Source: Pseudomonadota bacterium | GTDB taxonomy: Bacteria; Pseudomonadota; Gammaproteobacteria; Burkholderiales; Thiobacillaceae | NCBI GenBank assembly: GCA_021802595.1 | Contig: JAJZRT010000089.1 | Location: 1-9,898, forward strand | Length of the DNA stretch: 9,898 nt | Direction of reading: 5' to 3' | Shown: positions 6,039 through 9,898 of the stretch, piece by piece | Numbering within the stretch: the stretch's first letter is position 1 | Layout of the letters: each line of letters starts with the position of its first letter | Translations under genes and position numbers: made by a program | Notes under the pieces: model-generated | Databases searched by the model: none | Told to the model about the DNA's origin: nothing | Seen by the model: only the letters and a program-made list of their open reading frames with translations

Positions 6039-7802
6039 TCAATCGGTGAGATAGCGACCGACGCGTGCCTGCAAAGTAGGGTCAAGATCCGGCGACATAC
6101 GGTGCAGCGGATTTGATTCCATCTCACCACTTGCGGTGATCCGGCTGGGAATTTTCGGGAAATAGGTCTGCTCAGGATCCAGCGATACGATGAAGGCGGC
6201 GGGGCCGTGTGCCGCAAATAGTTGCTGGAATTCTTCGCCGACCTCGAAGCCTCGGCCGATACGAAGCACGGGGACTGACCATGCTGCAAACAATTTTTCC
6301 CAATCAGGTAGGCCAAGACCGGTGGCTCGGTCGCAGCCGATATAGCGCCCATTGAAATAGCTGCGCTGGGTCATGCGAATCGATGCATAGCCCGAATCAT
6401 CGAACACGAACATCTTCAAGTTCAGTCCGTTGACCATTGCTGTGCCGATTTCCTGCAAATTCTGTGCAAACCCGCCGTCCCCCTCGACCAGCACTACCCG
6501 TCGATGTGGCCAAGCGAACGCAGCACCGATCGCTCCCGACAGTCCGTATCCCATGGATGCCAGGCCTTTGTCGGTCACCATGATCTGGCCTGCGCGCTGC
6601 CGGAAGACTTGCATCATCACGGTGAACGCGCCCCCGCTGCTGCACGGTATGACGATATCGTCTGCGACACAGAGATCAGACAAACGGTCGACGAACACGT
6701 AAGGAGATAAGTAGCCTTCACCGGTTTTGTTGACGTCTTCGATCGCCGGAATCGCGACTCGCACCTCCCGGGCATATTTCAGCCACGCGTCATGGTTACC
6801 GAGATCGGCGGCGATGAGGCGGAGCAGAACATCGTCAGCATCAGCGCACAGCGGAATGTCCACACGCGGATGGCCCTTGTCGAGTTCGGCCTGATCGATC
6901 TCGACCTGGACAACTTTCCCTTTCGGTACGAATGCTTTCCAGTTAAAGCCCGTCTGCTGCATTCCGAGCCGCGTTCCCAATGCCAGCACGAGGTCGGCCT
7001 GCTGCAGGACAATGTTGGCGCTACGCTGGCCCCAGGTGTTCGGACGTCCGACATAGTTTGGATGACCGGCATCGATTCGATCGGCAGCGTTCCATGTAGT
7101 CGCGATGGGCAGTCCAGTTGCCACAAATCGTTCAGTGGCAATGCGCGCAGTCGCGCGCGAGACTCCGCCGCCGAGTAGCAACACGGGCCGCTCCGCGGAA
7201 CGAATCAACGTAACAATGCGCTCGAAATCTTCGCTAGCGACACGAGGAAGGGCAGCGGGAGCGGGAGCGACAACTTGGTCGGCATCGAAATCCACCTCGC
7301 GTGCCTGGACGTCAAGCGGAATTTCGAGGAACACGGGGCCTTTGCGTGGTTGCCCGGCACGACGGACTAGCGCGGCGAAGGTGTCGAAGTCCAGCGGAGT
7401 ATCGACCAACTCCGACGCGACGGTGATTGGTCGAGCGATCGAAACCCCATCGATCTCCTGTATCCCGCGCTGGCGCAATTGGCCGCGTGCGAGGTCCGCC
7501 GTCTTCACCTGGCCGCCGATGACCAGCAGTTCGCGGCTCTCCAGCCAAGCCCCACCGAGGGCAGTAACGATATTGGTCAGACCCGGTCCCGCAGTGACCA
7601 GTGCGAGCGCCTTGCCGGAATTCGAACTTTCGTTGAAGTACTCTGCCGCAATGCCTGCGGCGACTTCGTGGATGACAGCCCGGCAGTCAAGACGTCGGCT
7701 GAGACTCTCCAGCAGATGCATGATGTTGCCTCCACCGACATAGAAGCAATGCGTGTAGCCGAGTTTCACCAGCCATTCGGCAAGAGAATCACTGTATTTC
7801 AT
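6039..7802 (-). CDS. ThDP-dependent acetolactate-synthase-like carboligase (YerE-type candidate)
   Basis: The 587-residue product has the three-domain layout of acetohydroxyacid-synthase-type ThDP enzymes. The N-terminal PYR domain has IHEVAAG with the catalytic glutamate E46, then LVTAGPGLTNIVTAL (68-82). The central domain has RPVLLLGGG (205-213) and WNAADR (237-242), as in FAD-carrying relatives. The C-terminal PP domain has the ThDP motif EGDGGF (440-445). The usual NN end of that motif is DD here (468-469, in VFDDSGY), an unusual change at a metal-ligand position. The C-terminus carries EQTYFPKIPSR and NPLHRMSPDL, a tail I associate with polysaccharide-locus members. Beside rfbH, the best role is decarboxylating a 2-keto acid such as pyruvate and adding the acyl unit to a CDP-4-keto-3,6-dideoxy sugar, as YerE does in yersiniose biosynthesis. 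I chose the ATG at 7802 for its Shine-Dalgarno and the natural N-terminus; a start at 7898 would only copy the cyclase gene. Confidence 0.9.
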   Translation of the reverse strand: MKYSDSLAEWLVKLGYTHCFYVGGGNIMHLLESLSRRLDCRAVIHEVAAGIAAEYFNESSNSGKALALVTAGPGLTNIVTALGGAWLESRELLVIGGQVKTADLARGQLRQRGIQEIDGVSIARPITVASELVDTPLDFDTFAALVRRAGQPRKGPVFLEIPLDVQAREVDFDADQVVAPAPAALPRVASEDFERIVTLIRSAERPVLLLGGGVSRATARIATERFVATGLPIATTWNAADRIDAGHPNYVGRPNTWGQRSANIVLQQADLVLALGTRLGMQQTGFNWKAFVPKGKVVQVEIDQAELDKGHPRVDIPLCADADDVLLRLIAADLGNHDAWLKYAREVRVAIPAIEDVNKTGEGYLSPYVFVDRLSDLCVADDIVIPCSSGGAFTVMMQVFRQRAGQIMVTDKGLASMGYGLSGAIGAAFAWPHRRVVLVEGDGGFAQNLQEIGTAMVNGLNLKMFVFDDSGYASIRMTQRSYFNGRYIGCDRATGLGLPDWEKLFAAWSVPVLRIGRGFEVGEEFQQLFAAHGPAAFIVSLDPEQTYFPKIPSRITASGEMESNPLHRMSPDLDPTLQARVGRYLTD

Positions 7803-8883
7803 CGAGCACCTTTGTGGCGTATTCGAAAGCATTTTTGATATGCGTTTCGATTTGAGGTTTGATTGGTAGAAGTCGACGTTCAAGTTGTCCGCCTGCATCG
7901 ACGAGAATCAATGCATATGCATCCTGACTGTGCTTTTTGTCTGCCTTGAAGCGGGTCAACGCATCCGAAGGCGAAAGCTTGGCGAGTTCAGATTCGAGTC
8001 CGGGGACAGATCGTAGAAGAGACAGCATATGCTGCTTTAGTTGACCTACGCGGGGCGGCGTGCCGTCGCAGATTCCGAGGCTCTCCGACAACTGCAGGGC
8101 CGCGAGAATCCCGATGCCGACAGCAACCCCGTGGTTGACTGCGAAGCCGCTCGTAGCCTCGATGGCGTGCCCAAAAGTGTGGCCGAAGTTCAGTAACAGT
8201 CGGATTCCCTGATCGAATTCGTCCTGCTCGACGAACTTTTTCTTGGTGCTCAGGCTGAGCGAGACAAGGGCCGGGAGCGTGGCGTCGCGATCCAATGCGC
8301 CGACATCCGAGAGCAAGGCCAGATATCGGTCGAATACTTCGTCGCGATCGGCAAAGCAGATCTTCGCAGCTTCGCAGAGCCCGGCAATGCGCTGGGTCTG
8401 CGGCAGCGTGCGGCAAAACTCCGTGTCGATGATGATTTCCCATGGCGGGTAGTAGTTGCCCGCGATATTTTTGAATTGTCCAACGTTGATGGACGATTTT
8501 CCACCCAAACAAGAGTCGACCATGCCCAGCAGCGTCGTCGGCATGTAAGCCCAGCGAATCCCGCGCATATAGCTGGATGCGACGAATGTTGCGATATCCT
8601 GCACGATTCCACCGCCTACGGCGATCATGACCGTCTGCCGATTAGCACCCAATTCGCGCATGCGCTCGATCACGTCGGCAACGGTTGCGAGGTTCTTTTT
8701 CGATTCGTCAGCCTCGATGGTGATGACGTGGCGGCCACTAACTGAGGGCCATGCCGCGGCGATGCGCGCGTCGCTGAGGATCAGCGCGTCAGGATGCTGC
8801 CGCAGATGGCAGTCGAGAAGATTCGTGCCGACGCGTACCGCATAGTCGCGCAGGCTTGAATGAACTTCAAACGATTCGGACAT
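7789..8883 (-). CDS. 3-dehydroquinate-synthase-like sugar phosphate cyclase
   Basis: The 364-residue product is a member of the dehydroquinate synthase (AroB)/sugar phosphate cyclase family. Landmarks are VGGGIVQD (89-96, NAD-binding), YMRGI (105-109), MPTTLLGMVDSCLGGKSSIN (114-133), LCEAAK (169-174), GIRLLLNFGHTFGHAIE (226-242), VNHG (249-252) and the ADKK near 314-317. Probable zinc ligands are E171, H235 and H251. Compared from memory with Aspergillus AroM numbering, R107, D123, K129, K138, N139, K174, K214, R228, N232 and H239 all fall at equivalent spacings, so both catalytic residues and those contacting the heptulosonate are kept. The family oxidises, eliminates phosphate, reduces and closes a carbocycle from a C7 sugar phosphate. 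Housekeeping AroB is usually beside aroK; here it sits between an SDR and a ThDP enzyme, which argues for a dedicated secondary role. The ATG at 8883 overlaps the SDR gene by 17 bases behind a modest GGGGT. Exact substrate unknown. Confidence 0.9.
   Translation of the reverse strand: MSESFEVHSSLRDYAVRVGTNLLDCHLRQHPDALILSDARIAAAWPSVSGRHVITIEADESKKNLATVADVIERMRELGANRQTVMIAVGGGIVQDIATFVASSYMRGIRWAYMPTTLLGMVDSCLGGKSSINVGQFKNIAGNYYPPWEIIIDTEFCRTLPQTQRIAGLCEAAKICFADRDEVFDRYLALLSDVGALDRDATLPALVSLSLSTKKKFVEQDEFDQGIRLLLNFGHTFGHAIEATSGFAVNHGVAVGIGILAALQLSESLGICDGTPPRVGQLKQHMLSLLRSVPGLESELAKLSPSDALTRFKADKKHSQDAYALILVDAGGQLERRLLPIKPQIETHIKNAFEYATKVLDEIQ
7807..7813 (-). promoter_or_regulatory. Shine-Dalgarno that fixes the ThDP-enzyme start
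   Basis: AAAGGTG lies four bases before the ATG at 7802, inside the last codons of the cyclase gene. It supports this start over the longer open frame that begins at 7898, and couples the two genes through a 14-base overlap. Confidence 0.7.
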
Positions 8884-9583
8884 CGGAATACCCCAGGTCT
8901 ACCTTGATGAACTGGCCTGTCACACCCGTGTTGGCCTCGGAACAAAGGAAATACACGGTCGACGCGACATCACCCAGGCTGGCTAATCGCTTGAATTGCG
9001 TGCTCCCGACCAGTGCCGCAATTTGCGACGAAGCCAAATTCGCATGCGTCATCGGAGTATCGAGGGCGCCTGGAAGGACGGCGTTGATCAGATGCCCATC
9101 GCGGCCCAGATCGTTCGCCGCGGACAGCACCAATCCCTGCAGTGCCGCCTTGGTCATCCCATAGGACAGTTTGGACTGGCGGGATATGTTCTGCCAGATC
9201 GAACTGATCACGCACAGGCGCGCAGGACGTGCAAGCAGGTCGCGTCGAAGCAGCGCATTGAGCGATGCGACGATGTACAGGCAGTTGGACCGATACATCT
9301 GCAGATGCGCATCAAGATCCACATCGTAGACACTGTCGTTGCCGTTGGTCCCCTGCGCCCAGCACACCGCGTCGAATGGGCCGGCGCGGTCGATCAAATC
9401 CAGCCCCTGCGCATCTGCGGTGTTGAGCGGTTCCCAGCAGAAATACCCGGGCCGATCGATTTCCCGCCGCGTGACGACGACAACTCGCCAGCCCGCCGTA
9501 GAAAACCGGGAGCCGATCTCGCCGCCAATCGCCCCAGTGCCGCCGAACAACAGAAGCGTACGCGGCCGTTCCTGGGCGGTCAT
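8867..9583 (-). CDS. Classical short-chain dehydrogenase/reductase
   Basis: The 238-residue product is a FabG-like classical SDR. GGTGAIGG (14-21) is the cofactor glycine motif, WAQGTN (75-80) stands where the NAG motif normally lies, SS at 127-128 gives the catalytic serine, YGMTK (141-145) gives Tyr141 and Lys145, and INAVLPG (166-172) follows as expected. Length is normal for the family. R39 and R40 after the second beta strand hint at NADPH preference. Its ATG at 9583 overlaps the rfbH stop by four bases (ATGA) without a separate ribosome binding site, so the two proteins should be made in step. In the yersiniose route a reductase acts after the two-carbon branch is added; this SDR is a good candidate for that step or for another keto reduction on the same sugar. 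It could equally act on the cyclase product. Confidence 0.88.
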   Translation of the reverse strand: MTAQERPRTLLLFGGTGAIGGEIGSRFSTAGWRVVVVTRREIDRPGYFCWEPLNTADAQGLDLIDRAGPFDAVCWAQGTNGNDSVYDVDLDAHLQMYRSNCLYIVASLNALLRRDLLARPARLCVISSIWQNISRQSKLSYGMTKAALQGLVLSAANDLGRDGHLINAVLPGALDTPMTHANLASSQIAALVGSTQFKRLASLGDVASTVYFLCSEANTGVTGQFIKVDLGYSDVRIV

Positions 9584-9898
9584 TCGAAGCGGACGCCGAG
9601 AAAGGATTCGATGCTGAGCGCGGCGTAATCAAGCATTTCCTCGCTGAGCCCGGGGTACACGCCGATCCAGAAGGTCTGATTCATAACGATGTCAGTATTC
9701 GTGAGTTCGGATGCGACGCGGACGTTCCTGCCCGCCATATAGGGTTGTCGCAACAGATTGCCGGCGAACAGAAGCCGCGTACCAACCTTGCGCTGATCCA
9801 GATAGGTCAGCAAGTCGACGCGCGTGACAGGACTGTTCGGGCGCAGCGTCATCGGGAAGCCGAACCACGACGGCTCCGCCTGTGAGGTCGCTTCCGGC
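9580..9898 (-). CDS. rfbH: CDP-4-keto-6-deoxyglucose 3-dehydrase RfbH/DdhC, C-terminal part (5' end outside window)
   Basis: The frame is open from the right edge to a TGA at 9580-9582 and encodes the last ~105 residues of an RfbH-type enzyme. Recognisable are PSWFGFPMTL near the edge, VDLLTYLDQRKVGTRLLFAG, NLLRQPYMAGRN, and the very characteristic NTDIVMNQTFWIGVYPGL close to the C-terminus. RfbH (E1, also DdhC or AscC) is a PMP-dependent, [2Fe-2S] protein of the aminotransferase fold that removes the C3 hydroxyl of CDP-6-deoxy-4-keto-D-glucose; with its reductase partner it gives the CDP-3,6-dideoxy-4-keto sugar used for abequose, paratose, tyvelose, ascarylose and yersiniose. The PMP and iron-sulfur residues lie outside the window. 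The cytidylyltransferase (rfbF), 4,6-dehydratase (rfbG) and E3 reductase expected to accompany it would lie further right. It anchors the whole operon to a CDP-sugar pathway. Confidence 0.93.
   Translation of the reverse strand, partial: PEATSQAEPSWFGFPMTLRPNSPVTRVDLLTYLDQRKVGTRLLFAGNLLRQPYMAGRNVRVASELTNTDIVMNQTFWIGVYPGLSEEMLDYAALSIESFLGVRFE

Larger units (their letters stand above)
635..9898 (-). other. Nine-gene minus-strand operon for an unusual nucleotide sugar and its transfer
   Basis: All nine minus-strand genes are separated by 4-base overlaps (9580-9583, 5190-5193, 4201-4204, 1549-1552), overlaps of 17 and 14 bases (8867-8883, 7789-7802), or gaps of 42 and 16 bases (5997-6038, 3091-3106). 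No terminator or convincing promoter separates them, so a single message coming from beyond the right edge is likely. Sugar-building enzymes come first and glycosyltransferases last, a usual order in O-antigen loci. Confidence 0.8.

Noticed and set aside
5997..6042. Possible internal promoter on the minus strand before the aldolase gene: TTGAAG (6037-6042), 17-base spacer, TATATC (6014-6019).
   Set aside because: Spacing is right, but the -35 overlaps the preceding stop codon and the predicted transcript start falls inside the Shine-Dalgarno, leaving a leader of only about ten bases. The match to consensus is partial.
7105..7743. Plus-strand open frame of about 210 codons opposite the ThDP gene.
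   Set aside because: Ser/Arg/Ala-rich composition without motifs; the opposite strand encodes the PYR and central domains of the ThDP enzyme.
6039..7802. Reading the ThDP gene as housekeeping acetolactate synthase (ilvB/ilvI).
   Set aside because: No small regulatory subunit gene follows, the ThDP motif ends in DD, and the neighbours are CDP-sugar and cyclase genes rather than branched-chain amino acid genes.
7803..7898. Longer N-terminus for the ThDP enzyme starting at an ATG at 7898.
   Set aside because: These 32 residues lie over the cyclase coding sequence and have no family similarity. A Shine-Dalgarno sits before the ATG at 7802, and MKYSDSLAEWLV is a natural start for the PYR domain.

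Overview
The window reads as part of a surface-polysaccharide (O-antigen/LPS or capsule) gene cluster from a high-GC Gram-negative bacterium. A proteobacterium is likely, and the glycosyltransferase style fits a Burkholderiales-type genome, but no marker in the window fixes the taxon. There are ten protein genes and no sign of RNA genes, insertion sequences, CRISPR arrays or phage genes.

Layout. At the left edge is the 3' end of a plus-strand family-2 glycosyltransferase (1-435). It converges on a long minus-strand operon across a ~200-base spacer (436-634) that holds only a small inverted repeat. The other nine genes all lie on the minus strand and are packed with 4-17 base overlaps or gaps of at most 42 bases. 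In transcription order they are: the C-terminal end of an RfbH/DdhC-type CDP-4-keto-6-deoxyglucose 3-dehydrase (9580-9898, entering from the right edge), a classical SDR reductase (8867-9583), a 3-dehydroquinate-synthase-like sugar phosphate cyclase (7789-8883), an acetolactate-synthase-like ThDP enzyme (6039-7802), an HpcH/HpaI-type aldolase (5190-5996), an extended-SDR epimerase/reductase (4201-5193), a GT4-like glycosyltransferase (3107-4204), a GT2 with a long C-terminal extension (1549-3090), and a rhamnosyltransferase-like GT2 (635-1552).

How the genes may work together. RfbH beside a ThDP carboligase is the signature of yersiniose-type branched 3,6-dideoxyhexoses: RfbH gives a CDP-3,6-dideoxy-4-keto sugar, the ThDP enzyme adds an acyl unit to the keto carbon, and an SDR reduces the new carbonyl. 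What the known yersiniose route does not explain is the sugar phosphate cyclase and the pyruvate-type aldolase inside the same coupled operon. The cyclase keeps essentially every catalytic and substrate-binding residue of true 3-dehydroquinate synthase, including those that recognise a carboxylated heptulosonate. An HpcH/HpaI aldolase makes 2-keto-3-deoxy acids. The working hypothesis is a nucleotide-sugar pathway that builds an unusual branched or carbocyclic higher sugar, analogous in kind to caryose, caryophyllose or bradyrhizose, which three linked glycosyltransferases then place in the polysaccharide. The product is inference; the enzyme families are well supported.
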